Shown: in pieces, positions 47,101-55,646 of the stretch
Numbering within the stretch: the stretch's first letter is position 1
How the letters are laid out: each line of letters opens with the position of its first letter
DNA from: Streptomyces olindensis
GTDB lineage: Bacteria > Actinomycetota > Actinomycetes > Streptomycetales > Streptomycetaceae
Assembly (NCBI GenBank): GCA_000696115.1
Contig: JJOH01000003.1
Location: 124,001 to 188,000, forward strand
Direction: 5' to 3'
DNA: 64,000 nt
Made by a program: the position numbers and the translations under genes
The notes under the pieces: generated by a model
Database searches by the model: none
Told to the model about the DNA's origin: nothing
The model's input: the letters and a program-made list of their open reading frames with translations, nothing else

Positions 47101-50100
47101 TCAGTTCGTGGCGGTCAGGGTGCACCTGACGGACGTCGAGTTGACGTTGCGGGAACCGCAGTTCCCACTCGTGGCGGTGTCGAGCCAGTAGGCGTCCTTG
47201 TCCATGAGACGCATCTTCTTGCTGAACCCGTAGGCCCCTCCGAAGGGTGACATGGAGTCCTGGTTGTCCCGGTCGGAGATGGCCGACCGCCCGCAGACCT
47301 CGGTCCAGGTGGGGACGCTCCCGTTGAGGTTGTACAGATGCATGGTGCCGTTGACCGAGGTGGCGTAGGTCTCGATACACGCCGACCCGCTCGGTGTCCC
47401 GGTGGTGCTGTCGTCGGGGACGGCCGGGTTGATCCCGCCCTCGGCGGCACTCATGCCGCCGCTGTTGTAGCTGGCGCCGAAGGCGAACTCGTCGCAGTTG
47501 AGCGCCACGTCGGACGGCCCGTCCAGGGCGCTCGGGTCGCCGTTGTCGGAGGCCCACCCCGTCGGGCACATACGGCCCCGGTTCCTGCTGACCTGGCTGC
47601 TGTCGCCCAGGTAGTACAGCGGCTGTCCGGTCGCCTCGGACCCGGGGTGCCTGGGCGAGAAGGTCTGGATCAGCCAGGCGTGCGCGGCGGCCTGGGGGTT
47701 CTTGGCCGCGTTGAAGGTGTAGGTGGGGGCGTAGTTCGAGAAGACGCAGCCTCCGGCGGTGTCGACGACGGTGTCGCAGCGGACCGTGTCGAGGTCGGTC
47801 GCCCTCGTCGTGCTCGCGCTCCACTGGTAGCCGGTGGTCTGGTACGGGACGGTGTCGTCCGACGGGTACACATCGCCGTCGATCTTGACGTCCGGATGGA
47901 AGAAGTAGGTCTTGCCGCTGGTGGCGGTGGGCCAGGTGTAGGACGAGGTGATCGACGCCTCGTGGGTGTCACCGGCCGTCCAGGTGGTGCTTCCCTGCCA
48001 TGCGCTCATGCCTGCCTCGACGGGGTTGCACGGGGACTCGCACACGTGCTGGTTGACGGCGAGCTGGATCATGGCGAAGTCCGGCGGGATGCTCTGCCCG
48101 GCCACGCTGAGGTGCTCGGTGAAGGAGTTGGTACCGGTCAGTTCGATGGTGCGCTGGAACTGGAAGTAGGCGGTGGCCTTCACCGCTCCGTCCACGCGCA
48201 GGTAGTAGGGCACGACGCGGTTCTCGCACTCGATGGTGCGGGTGGCGCGGGCGACGATTCTGCCGTCGTCGCACCAGGTGGCCACGCCGTGGCTGCTGAC
48301 GTGGGGCACCACGCTGCCGTCCGCGGCGGGGTTGGAGGCCTCCCCCTTGAGCGGGGCGGTGGCCTCGTCGCTGACCGGCTGGTCGAGCAGGTCGGGGTTG
48401 GCGGCGGTCTCGACCGGGGTGGGCAGGGTCAGGTCGACGGGACGGTCCTCGCTGATGCCGTAGTCGCCGGGCACGAAGGCGACGGCGTCCCAGGCGACGT
48501 CCTCGTCGCCGGATCCGGTGCCGGTGGAGTTCGCCAGGGTGACCTGCGGGGTGTTGTCGTTGAACCGGTACGCGCCCAGGGACACCCATTTGTCGGCTTC
48601 GTTGGCGTTCTGGTCGAGGCGGACTTTGGCCTCACCCCAGGCCGTGTTGATCTTGTAGACGGCCTCGTGGGTCTGGGCGCCGGTGTCGGGGACGTGGACG
48701 TAGATCATGGCCTGCTTCTCGGCCACGGGTCCGTTCATCCTCCACGTGCCCAGCACCGTCATACGCCCGCCGGGACCGCCCAGATGGGCGGCGTCACGGG
48801 TGTGCGCGTACCAGAAGTGGCCCTGGTAGCCGCCGCCGATCTGGTGCAGGTCGGCCTTGGCGTCGTACTGCCCGAGCCCCGGGCCGGTGGCGTTCGGGTC
48901 GGGGTAGAAGGTGAACTGGAACGAGCCGCCGGTCGTGGTCGTTCCGCAACTGCTCCAGGTGTTCGTGCCCGAAGGGACGTCGTCGACCACCACCGAGTTG
49001 GCGGGCGCCCCGCTGCACACGGGCGTGCCGTACTGGAGGCGGTAGCCGCGTCCGGGCTCGCTGATCAGGGTGACGTACTTGATGTGTTCGTTGCCGCAGG
49101 TGGAGGCGCAGTCGGCCTTCCAGGTGGCGTTCGACTCGTGCCACCAGTACTGGGTGTAGCAGGTGGCGTCCGGACAGTCCGGCGGGTTGGCCACGTCGCA
49201 GCCGTTGTGGGTGTTGCAGAATGTGTCCAGCGGCGGCTTGATCGCGGAGCGCTCGGCGGTGGTGTTCCACCAGGCGGGGTAGAAGCCCGCGGAGGAGAAA
49301 CCGGACTCGCCGGGCCAGTCCTGGCGGCCGGAGGTGGCGTAGGAGTGGCCGGTGTCGATGGACCAGGCAGCCCAGCCCATCACCTTCTCCTCGTACGGCC
49401 AGTACTGCGGGTGGGCCGCGTCCTGGTTGGCGTCGCTGTCGAGGTCGGTGTCCATGAAGGCGAGCCGGCTGGGCGGGTAGACGGGGTTGGCCGGGTTGTT
49501 GTACCAGCCCAGGCCCCAGTTGCCGTTGGTTCCCGCGTCGGCCGCCTTGTTGAAGCCGAGGTTGTAGTTCCACACGGCGGTGAACCAGTTCTCGGGCTTG
49601 GCGGGGTCGTCGTTGTTGACGGTGACCCTCTGGCCGCTCTCGTGGACCTCGTTCCACTTGTCGGCGAGGATGTGCAGCGAGGCGGCGATGTTGCTGGCGT
49701 AGTCGATGGCGACGGCCCGCTGCTGCTCGGGGGCGAGAGCGGTCTCGCCGGTCTTCTCGTGCCCGGCCATGCGCATGCCGTCGGTGACCTGGCCGACGCC
49801 GTAGCCGCAGTCGGACTCGTTCCAGTTGATCGTCCAGTAGGTGGCGAGGGAGCCGCCGCTCTGGTGGCCGTAGAAGCCGTCCACGGCGGCGAGCGGGCTG
49901 CCCATCTGGCCCGGGATGGCGCCGGACTCGGCCTGCCACAGGTTGGACTCCTGGGCGAGGATGCCCAGTTCGACCTGGGCGGGGATGCGTCCGCCGGTGT
50001 TGAGCGTCGGGACGGGGAACATGCCCTGCGGGTCGATGGTGCCGATCCCGGTCTGGGAGCGCCAGCCGCCCTGGGCGAGGTAGCCGGAGCGCAGGTCGCC

Positions 50101-51501
50101 CCGGACGGCCATGTCCACCGCCCACTCGACCTGGTTGGGGGTCGGCTGGAGGGCCTGGGTGTCGACGTCGTTGCGGGGTACCGAGCACCAGCGGTCGGTG
50201 TCGACGGGGTTGTGCTCGATGCTGGTGCTGTCGGCGGTGGTCATCATGCTCATCGTCGTCAGCTGCGGCTGGGTGGAGCCGGTCAGCGACGGCGAGGTCG
50301 TGCCGCCCGCTGTCGTGGCGGGCGCCGGAGCGGTCTGCTCGGTGCGCTCGCCGGTGGCCGCCGCCGTGCCGGTGATGGTCAGGACGTGGCTGGTGGTGCC
50401 GTGTTCCCGCTTGGCCGCCGGTTCCTTGGTTTTCGGCGCGGTGAAGTTCCTGCCCGCGTCGGCGATGTGGTCCAGGCCGGCCTGGACGGCCGGGGACACG
50501 ACCGGGTCGACGGCGAGGCGCCCGTGGCTGGAGACATCCGCGTCGGGTGAGACGCTCAGGGCTTTGATGCCACTGGCCTTGAAGTTCTTGCCGGGGGTGG
50601 CGTGGCCGGTGAGGAAGACGGTGCCGTCGGCGCCCTGGCGGAGGTTCATCGCGGTGAGCCTGCCGCCGGCGACGGTGGCCGTCCTGCCATGGGCGTACGT
50701 CTTGACGTTCGCCTTGGTGTCATCGGCGCGGTCGAGGTAGCTGACCGTGCCGTCGGCCCTCACGTGGATGCCGTAGGGGGCGTGCCGGGTGGCCGCGAGC
50801 TTCTCGGTCTTCCCGTGCCGGTCGACGTGGACGAGCCGGTTGCCGGCGGCCGCGACCACACCGTCCCTGGTGGGTACGGGCGAGGTGATCTGGCCCTTCG
50901 CGGTGGTGTCGGCGAGGGTCTCGCCGTGGGTGTTCACCGTGACCAGGCGGGTCTTGCCGCCACGGTAGGCGGTGAAGACGGCGGTGCGCGTGGCCGGGTC
51001 GCAGGAGGGGTCGAAGTAGGCCAGGGAGGCGTTGAACGGCAGTTTGGTGACGCTGCCGTTGTCGAGGTCGACGATCGCGGTGAACGCCCCGCCGAGCATC
51101 GTGTCCTGGTGGTTGGTGAAGGTGCGGGGTGCGTAGGCGACGGCCGCGTGGTGGCCGTCCATGACGCACTGGTTGCCGATCCAGGTGTCGGCCGGGAGCC
51201 GGGGTTCGCTCAGGACGGCGGCCGTCCGCCAGGCGTAGGCGTTCCCGCTGTCGGCGACGAGGAGGTGGAGGCCGTCGCTGTCGGCGGCGGCGGTCACGGC
51301 CCGGTCGGTCGCGGTCTTCCACCCGTGGCCGAGGACACTGTCAGGGTTCTTCACACCTCCGCCGAGGGCGCCGGGGGAAGGAGTGGACGTCTGGGCGGGG
51401 GCGGCGGGCCGGGCCATGGCGGGCTGGGCCTGTATGAGTCCGGTCAGGGCTGCGATGACGGAGAGGACCGTCACCGCGGTTCTTCTGCAGCCGGTGGTCA
51501 C
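47101..51501 (-). CDS. 1466-aa secreted protein: propeller-like, lytic-transglycosylase-like, golvesin-type and NucA/NucB-like DNase regions
   Basis: A very large exported protein. Signal peptide 1 to about 31 (AMA-RP). Residues about 50-310 show propeller-like repeats; 350-420 is a Thr/Ala/Pro linker. Residues about 505-655 resemble lytic transglycosylases: Glu518 in ILAQESN, GYGVGQ at 566-571 and NYNLG at 645-649 (the AYNAG-type motif). Residues about 915-1012 match the golvesin-type beta-sandwich (GTWRMNG, IYVHVPDTG, LDQNANEADKWVSLGAY, VAWDAVAFV). The C-terminus from about 1290 has NCDEFAFGASY (1335-1345), the core motif of NucA/NucB nucleases, plus many cysteines. It ends the operon of three other exported proteins. 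Function is inferred: cell-wall cutting and DNA degradation, possibly a toxin. Confidence 0.85.
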   Translation of the reverse strand: MTTGCRRTAVTVLSVIAALTGLIQAQPAMARPAAPAQTSTPSPGALGGGVKNPDSVLGHGWKTATDRAVTAAADSDGLHLLVADSGNAYAWRTAAVLSEPRLPADTWIGNQCVMDGHHAAVAYAPRTFTNHQDTMLGGAFTAIVDLDNGSVTKLPFNASLAYFDPSCDPATRTAVFTAYRGGKTRLVTVNTHGETLADTTAKGQITSPVPTRDGVVAAAGNRLVHVDRHGKTEKLAATRHAPYGIHVRADGTVSYLDRADDTKANVKTYAHGRTATVAGGRLTAMNLRQGADGTVFLTGHATPGKNFKASGIKALSVSPDADVSSHGRLAVDPVVSPAVQAGLDHIADAGRNFTAPKTKEPAAKREHGTTSHVLTITGTAAATGERTEQTAPAPATTAGGTTSPSLTGSTQPQLTTMSMMTTADSTSIEHNPVDTDRWCSVPRNDVDTQALQPTPNQVEWAVDMAVRGDLRSGYLAQGGWRSQTGIGTIDPQGMFPVPTLNTGGRIPAQVELGILAQESNLWQAESGAIPGQMGSPLAAVDGFYGHQSGGSLATYWTINWNESDCGYGVGQVTDGMRMAGHEKTGETALAPEQQRAVAIDYASNIAASLHILADKWNEVHESGQRVTVNNDDPAKPENWFTAVWNYNLGFNKAADAGTNGNWGLGWYNNPANPVYPPSRLAFMDTDLDSDANQDAAHPQYWPYEEKVMGWAAWSIDTGHSYATSGRQDWPGESGFSSAGFYPAWWNTTAERSAIKPPLDTFCNTHNGCDVANPPDCPDATCYTQYWWHESNATWKADCASTCGNEHIKYVTLISEPGRGYRLQYGTPVCSGAPANSVVVDDVPSGTNTWSSCGTTTTGGSFQFTFYPDPNATGPGLGQYDAKADLHQIGGGYQGHFWYAHTRDAAHLGGPGGRMTVLGTWRMNGPVAEKQAMIYVHVPDTGAQTHEAVYKINTAWGEAKVRLDQNANEADKWVSLGAYRFNDNTPQVTLANSTGTGSGDEDVAWDAVAFVPGDYGISEDRPVDLTLPTPVETAANPDLLDQPVSDEATAPLKGEASNPAADGSVVPHVSSHGVATWCDDGRIVARATRTIECENRVVPYYLRVDGAVKATAYFQFQRTIELTGTNSFTEHLSVAGQSIPPDFAMIQLAVNQHVCESPCNPVEAGMSAWQGSTTWTAGDTHEASITSSYTWPTATSGKTYFFHPDVKIDGDVYPSDDTVPYQTTGYQWSASTTRATDLDTVRCDTVVDTAGGCVFSNYAPTYTFNAAKNPQAAAHAWLIQTFSPRHPGSEATGQPLYYLGDSSQVSRNRGRMCPTGWASDNGDPSALDGPSDVALNCDEFAFGASYNSGGMSAAEGGINPAVPDDSTTGTPSGSACIETYATSVNGTMHLYNLNGSVPTWTEVCGRSAISDRDNQDSMSPFGGAYGFSKKMRLMDKDAYWLDTATSGNCGSRNVNSTSVRCTLTATN

Positions 51502-51510
51502 CTGGCTTCC

Positions 51511-52011
51511 TCATTCCTTCTCTACCTGGGCGATACGGACGTCGAGTCCGCTGGAAGGGACGGCGCCGAGACTCTGGAAGTCGGCCTCGGCGCTCATCGT
51601 GGCCGTGGGGGGAAGCGGCCCGTCGCTGGAGACGACCGCGCTGTCGGTGACTCCGGCCGCGTCTCCCGCGGTGACCGTGACGGTCACGATCACGCGGTAG
51701 GAGGCTGGTTCGGCCGCGTGGTTGGTGAGGGTGAGCGGGATCGTGAGCATCCGCTGAGCCTCGTGGTGCGGGGCGTAGGCGATCACGTCCCCGTGGGCGG
51801 CGCGGGCGATGGGGGTGCCGTAGCCGTACTGGGACGGTTCGAGGGTCCCGTAGGGGGCCGGGAGCCGGTCGGGAGTGGGGGTCTGCCGGGGCGGGCCGGC
51901 CGTGAGGTCCTGGTTCATGCTGTCGGCGAAGCGGAGGCCGCCGTAGACGACCGCACCGGCGAGTGCGGCGGCCACGGCGGCTCCGGCCAGAACGCGGCGC
52001 GCGGCTGGCAC
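51511..52011 (-). CDS. Membrane-anchored extracellular protein, function unknown
   Basis: A 166-residue protein with one N-terminal hydrophobic helix (about residues 7-27) that lacks a clear cleavage site, so it is probably anchored. A Pro/Thr linker follows, then a beta-rich domain (LTIPLTLTNHAAEPASYRVIVTVTVTAGD in parts: LTIPLTLTNHAA, YRVIVTVTV) of immunoglobulin-like character with no cysteines. It sits three bases after the lipoprotein stop and nine bases before the giant protein's start, so it is translationally coupled. It may assist export, folding or surface placement of the large protein (inference). Confidence 0.78.
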   Translation of the reverse strand: MPAARRVLAGAAVAAALAGAVVYGGLRFADSMNQDLTAGPPRQTPTPDRLPAPYGTLEPSQYGYGTPIARAAHGDVIAYAPHHEAQRMLTIPLTLTNHAAEPASYRVIVTVTVTAGDAAGVTDSAVVSSDGPLPPTATMSAEADFQSLGAVPSSGLDVRIAQVEKE

Positions 52012-52014
52012 CGG

Positions 52015-53001
52015 TCAGCCGTTCAGCGCCGTCTTCGCCGCCGCGAGCGCGTCGGTGTTGCGGGCGCGCAGGGCGTCGAGTTCGCTTCTGTGGTCCTCGA
52101 TCTGCTGTCTCTGGATCGTCGATTCCGCGTCGAACCAGATCCGGACGAGGTCGGTCGCCTTCTTGCAGTCGATGTCCGCGAGGGCGACGTTGATCTCCTC
52201 CTGGGACGGGTTCATGTCAACGTGAGGGACGACCTTGTCCGCGTCGTACGGCGTGGCGACGGTGTATCCCTTGGTGCCCATGCACGTCGACCAGGCGGTG
52301 ATGGCGTTCTGGACGGCGGGCGCGGCCTGCGACTGGGTGAGGCTTCGGCCGTCGAGCTCGGAGAGGAGCGAGAAGTCGAGGTCGCGGGTGCCGAGCCGGT
52401 CGTCGGCCCAGCCCGCGCATCCGTCCTTGTGGATCTGCTTGCCCCGGTAGGAGCCGGGCGCCGCCTTCGGTGCCGGGTCGGCGAGGTTCCCCCGGATACC
52501 GGTGCGGCCGGTGAGGACCTCGACCTGGTCCTGGGTGAGGTCGGGCATCTTGGTGCCCTGCTGCCTCTGGCTCTCCTCGGGCAGCCCGTAGCCGTACTTC
52601 TCCGCGAGGGCACGGTCGGTGATGCCGTAGCGGCGGGGCATGTTGGCGTCGTCGGCGCTGGGCGGCGGGGTCTGGCCCGCCGGGGGGAACGTGACGTGGA
52701 AGCCGTAGCCGGCCATGCAGGAGGTTTCCAGGTGGCGCTCGGCGTTGTCGAGGGTGACGGTGTCCTCGTAGGTCTGCATGTAGGCCTGCAGGGGCAGGGA
52801 GAGTCCCTTGGCCAGGCCGGTGTCGGGGACGGCCTTGGGCCAGGCGCTCTTGTCGATGTTCGAACCGGCGTCGGCGACCGGTGCGGTCCTGGGACGCCCG
52901 GGGGTCTTCTCCGCGGTGTCGTGGCCGGCGGAGCAGGAGGTGATCAGGGCGGCGGTGGTGGCGGCGGCCGCCAGCCGGGCCGCGGTACGGCGCGTGCTCA
53001 T
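52015..53001 (-). CDS. Lipoprotein of the four-gene secreted operon, function unknown
   Basis: A 328-residue lipoprotein with lipobox ITSC (Cys23). No known domain is recognised. The mature part is mostly helical and carries repeated features: CMAGYGF, then CAGWADDRL, CMGTKGYTV and DCKKATDL, that is, four spaced cysteines likely forming two disulfides. AAGGAG lies eight bases before the ATG. Lipoproteins of this Cys pattern with a Met-Gly-Tyr segment after the cysteine recur in actinobacteria without assigned function. It is the second gene of the operon, 22 bases after the first. Confidence 0.78.
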   Translation of the reverse strand: MSTRRTAARLAAAATTAALITSCSAGHDTAEKTPGRPRTAPVADAGSNIDKSAWPKAVPDTGLAKGLSLPLQAYMQTYEDTVTLDNAERHLETSCMAGYGFHVTFPPAGQTPPPSADDANMPRRYGITDRALAEKYGYGLPEESQRQQGTKMPDLTQDQVEVLTGRTGIRGNLADPAPKAAPGSYRGKQIHKDGCAGWADDRLGTRDLDFSLLSELDGRSLTQSQAAPAVQNAITAWSTCMGTKGYTVATPYDADKVVPHVDMNPSQEEINVALADIDCKKATDLVRIWFDAESTIQRQQIEDHRSELDALRARNTDALAAAKTALNG

Positions 53002-53023
53002 CGAGGGGCTCCTTGAGTGAGGG

Positions 53024-53536
53024 TCAGGCGAAGTGCTCGGAGGCGTTCTCGTTCTTCAGGGTCGAGTCGAGATTGGTGAGAACGCAGTCGCCGTACGGTT
53101 CCCGGTGCGCGAAGTACTGGGAGTGGCCCTCGTATCCGGAGTTGTAGTAGACGCGGTAGTTGTCGACTTCGGAGCAGTTCTGCACCGAGGCGGCGTTGTT
53201 CTTGACGTACTGCCAGGCCCCGTTGCCGTTGCCGTTGAAGACGTAGCGGTAGGTCGTCAGGGTCGAACCCTGGTACTGGCTGGTCCCCCAGTAGTCGGAG
53301 ACGTTGCCGTAGAACTCCGCCCAGCTCGTGACGTACTGGCCGTCCTGGACGGCGTAGGCCGTGGAGTTGTAGAGCAGCCACAGGTCGCCCTCGGTGCAGT
53401 TGATCCAGGGCACGTCACAGTTGTCGGTGACGTTGTAGGTGGCCGCCTGGGCCGGTGCCGCCGTGGCGAGTACGGCCGCAGCCGTGACGGCGAACGCCCC
53501 GGCCGCGGTTCTCGCGCGCAGCTTGATGAACTTCAC
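53024..53536 (-). CDS. Small secreted protein, possible beta/gamma-crystallin or I36 inhibitor-like fold
   Basis: A 170-residue exported protein. The Sec signal peptide is cleaved near AQA-AT (about residue 31). The mature region is rich in Tyr, Asn and Ser with four cysteines. Two similar halves can be seen, each with a Tyr-Tyr-Asn or Leu-Tyr-Asn turn (WLLYNSTAY and RVYYNSGYEGHSQYF), which recalls crystallin-like Greek-key motifs and the peptidase inhibitor I36 family; this is a tentative match. GGGAGGGG precedes the GTG. It is the first gene of the four-gene operon and could inhibit a protease or protect the complex (inference). Confidence 0.75.
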   Translation of the reverse strand: MKFIKLRARTAAGAFAVTAAAVLATAAPAQAATYNVTDNCDVPWINCTEGDLWLLYNSTAYAVQDGQYVTSWAEFYGNVSDYWGTSQYQGSTLTTYRYVFNGNGNGAWQYVKNNAASVQNCSEVDNYRVYYNSGYEGHSQYFAHREPYGDCVLTNLDSTLKNENASEHFA

Positions 53537-53831
53537 TGTGTCCCCTCCCCGATTGCCGGCGTGCCGCGGCTGCGCCGGACCTGATCAGGCGACTGGGCAG
53601 CCCCGGTCGCCGGACTCGCGGTGTGCCCCCATGGCAGCGGGATTCCAAGAATTCCGTGTGAAGATCGCGAGCCGTCCGGAAGCTACTACCGCGTCCCGGC
53701 GGAAATCGATGTGCTTTGCGATTTTCTGGGTGAAGAGGACAGCCTGTTTGCTGGGCCTTACCGGCTCATTGCTGAAATCGGATCAGGTCCCGCCGGTGCC
53801 ATGGTGGTTATCGGGGCCGGGCTGTGCGGGG
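53537..53831. other. A/T-richer control region with an unexplained coding-like segment
   Basis: It must hold the promoter of the leftward four-gene operon. On the + strand a frame from 53621 reads smoothly (parts: GSYYRVPAEIDVLCDFLGEE, FAGPYRLIAEIGSG) with codons less GC-biased than all neighbours. It has no good start and runs into the B3/4 gene antisense. It may be a remnant of a foreign gene. Confidence 0.35.
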
Positions 53832-54539
53832 TTACTGCTCGGTGTCGGGTTGTGCCGGGTCGAGGTAGTGCACGGTGGTCCGGTCGGCGTGTGGGGTGAG
53901 CAGGCCCCGCAGTTCCTCCGCCGCGCTCTTGAGGAGGGCGCCGTCGCGGGTGGCGTGCAGCGTTTCGAGGACGAAGGCGACGTGGGTGGAGTCCTCGGTG
54001 ACGCGGGTGCGGTGGGTGTCGCGGTGGTTCCAGTGACGCGTCAGGACGCCGGTGGTGTCCGCGTAGATGATCTCGCCGGGCTTGGGGTGTTCGACGGTGT
54101 CGGGTTCGCCGAGCGGGGTGAAGGTCTCGGTGCCGTCGGCGTGGCGGATGTCGACGTCGCCATTGACGTGGTCCAGGTCGAAGGCGCCGGCGGGCAGGCC
54201 GTGGCGTACGGAGACGGTGTTGTAGGAGTCGACGGCCGGGTTGATGCGGGGCAGCGTCCCCTTCTTGGCGAGGCGGCGGCCGAGCGCGTCGACGCTGGGG
54301 CGGATGCGGCGCGGGTTGGTGCCGAAGGAGCGGTAGGCGGTGTGCCAGGCCTCGATGCGGGGGTCGCTCTCGTCGGCGGGCTGCCAGGTGCCGTCGGCGA
54401 GCTGCTGCTCCAGTTCCTCCACGGCCGCGGCGGTGTGCGGCCAGGACTCCCGGCCGCGCAGACCGGTGGCGGTGACCACGGCGATGAGGGTGTCGGGGAA
54501 GGCGTCCGCGACGGCGGGGGCGATGCGGAAGGCGGGCAT
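53832..54539 (-). CDS. B3/B4 tRNA-binding-domain protein (PheRS beta-like)
   Basis: A 235-residue free-standing B3/B4 domain, the fold found in the beta subunit of phenylalanyl-tRNA synthetase. Typical segments are WHTAYRSFGTNPRRIRPS, LPRINPAVDSYNTVSVRHGLPAGAFDLD (parts: INPAVDSYNTVSV, LPAGAFDLD) and LEPGEIIYAD-like KPGEIIYADTTGV. Such proteins are thought to edit or bind aminoacyl compounds; function is not established. The ATG at 54539 starts the conserved part; an ATG at 54554 would add five residues, and neither has a good ribosome site. It lies 31 bases after the broken PaiB-like gene and was probably part of the same operon. Confidence 0.85.
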   Translation of the reverse strand: MPAFRIAPAVADAFPDTLIAVVTATGLRGRESWPHTAAAVEELEQQLADGTWQPADESDPRIEAWHTAYRSFGTNPRRIRPSVDALGRRLAKKGTLPRINPAVDSYNTVSVRHGLPAGAFDLDHVNGDVDIRHADGTETFTPLGEPDTVEHPKPGEIIYADTTGVLTRHWNHRDTHRTRVTEDSTHVAFVLETLHATRDGALLKSAAEELRGLLTPHADRTTVHYLDPAQPDTEQ

Positions 54540-54570
54540 GGGCGGCGTTTCCATTTCCTGTCGAGGGGGG

Positions 54571-55217
54571 TCAGGACTTCCAGGGACCGATGCGGTCGAG
54601 GCGGCGCAACTGCCGGCGTGCGGTGGGCACGTCCAGACCCTGGCCCCGCTCGGTGAGGCGCTCGGCGACAGTGCTGCGGTGTTCGACGGGCTTGTGGTCG
54701 TCGTACTTGAACTTGGCCCGCACGTCGGTGACTTCCAGACGCAGCCCGCGGATGCCGGACAGCATCCGGCCGTAGGGCGGCTGGCCGACGGCCACGGGGC
54801 CGTGGTCGCCGTCGGGCTGGAAGTGAGCGAGCTGGCGCAGCAGCAACTCGGCCTTCGCCTCGGGGTCGTCGACGATGGTGGCGCGGCACGTGAACTGGAC
54901 GGCCGCGTAATAGCTGGTGGGGACGCCGTCGGTGGGCGGGGTGCCGGTACCGGCGCGCCAGGGGCCGGGGATGAAGGCGTAGTCACCGATCACGGTGAAG
55001 AGGACGTTCGGGTCGTGCTGATGGCCTTCCAGACCGGGTTGGGCCTGGCGAGGTGGACCAGGAGGTGGCCGCCGTCGCGGGTGAAGTGGGTGGGGACGAC
55101 CACGGGCGGGTGGCCGGGCAGGCTATTGACGCTGAGCTGTCCGAAGTCGTGGCCCTCGGCGATCCAGGCCTGCCACTCGGCTTCGTCCAGACCGGCGTCC
55201 CAGGGGTGGACCAGCAT
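54571..55217 (-). pseudogene. PaiB-type FMN-binding negative regulator, disrupted by a single-base frameshift
   Basis: Two adjacent frames together give a complete PaiB-like protein of about 215 residues. The N-part (ATG 55217, AAGGAG upstream) reads MLVHPWDAGLDEAEW to LVHLARPNPVWKAI and then leaves the family pattern and stops at 54990. The continuation HDPNVLFTVIGDYAFIPGPW is found in another frame from about 55017, and runs to GPWKS at 54571. One base is missing near 55017-55022. A GTG at 54993 overlaps the early stop, so a separate C-terminal peptide could be made. A sequencing error is the main alternative. Confidence 0.85.
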
Positions 55218-55246
55218 TGCTTTTCTCCTTGGTCGTGCGGGCCTGC

Positions 55247-55533
55247 TCAGGGCAGGGCGAGGAGGCTGACCGTGCCGGCCGGGTAGAGGGCGGTGATCAC
55301 GGTGACGACGGTGAGGTCCCCGCCGCGGGCGGCGAGCAGGAACAGCGGGTTCGCCACGGAGTCCAGCACACCCGCGGCCGCCGACATCGCGTACGCGGGC
55401 CGCTCCGGGCCCAGCCTGCGCCGGCGACGGCCAGGTGCGCGCCCTGTGTCAGGCCCACCCCGACGGGCAGCGCGGCGGACGCCAGCGCGGTGACGGGTGG
55501 TGAGCTGCCCAGACCCAGCAGCAGAGCGATCAC
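55247..55533 (-). pseudogene. Remnant of an EamA/DMT-family exporter
   Basis: The first frame starts like a DMT exporter (GTG 55533, VIALLLGLGSS) but jumps to PVTALASAALPVG, and then loses membrane character. A second frame then reads ERPAYAMSAAAGVLDSVANPLFLLAARGGDLTVVTVITALYPAGT (parts shown: VLDSVANPLFLLAARGGDL, VVTVITALYPAGT), the typical last-third segment of EamA proteins, and stops early at LLALP. Most of the gene is deleted and at least one frameshift is present. The position, divergent from the XRE-cupin regulator, is the usual one for its target transporter. Confidence 0.65.
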
Positions 55534-55556
55534 AGCACATCCCCTAGTACCATTGG

Positions 55557-55606
55557 AACGACCGCACCGTACAACGTAACGACCAGCCCTTGTCAACCGA
55601 ACGACC
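55557..55606. promoter_or_regulatory. Three phased AACGACC operator repeats
   Basis: AACGACC occurs at 55557, 55578 and 55600, spaced 21 and 22 bases, i.e. two helical turns. They lie between the divergent exporter remnant and the XRE-cupin gene, 41 bases from the latter's start. They are probable binding sites of that regulator. Confidence 0.65.
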
Positions 55607-55646
55607 ACGCGGTGCATTCCGATGACCCATCGGTGAGGAGAGACAG

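Noticed and set aside
47338..53016. Long + frames (over 1000 and 800 codons) opposite the four-gene operon
   Set aside because: Val/Gly/Arg-rich composition without domains; the minus strand has signal peptides, motifs and ribosome sites.
54571..54993. The C-terminal PaiB part as a separate gene from the GTG at 54993
   Set aside because: It starts inside a conserved strand of the family and the missing part is present in the adjacent frame; a frameshift explains both better.
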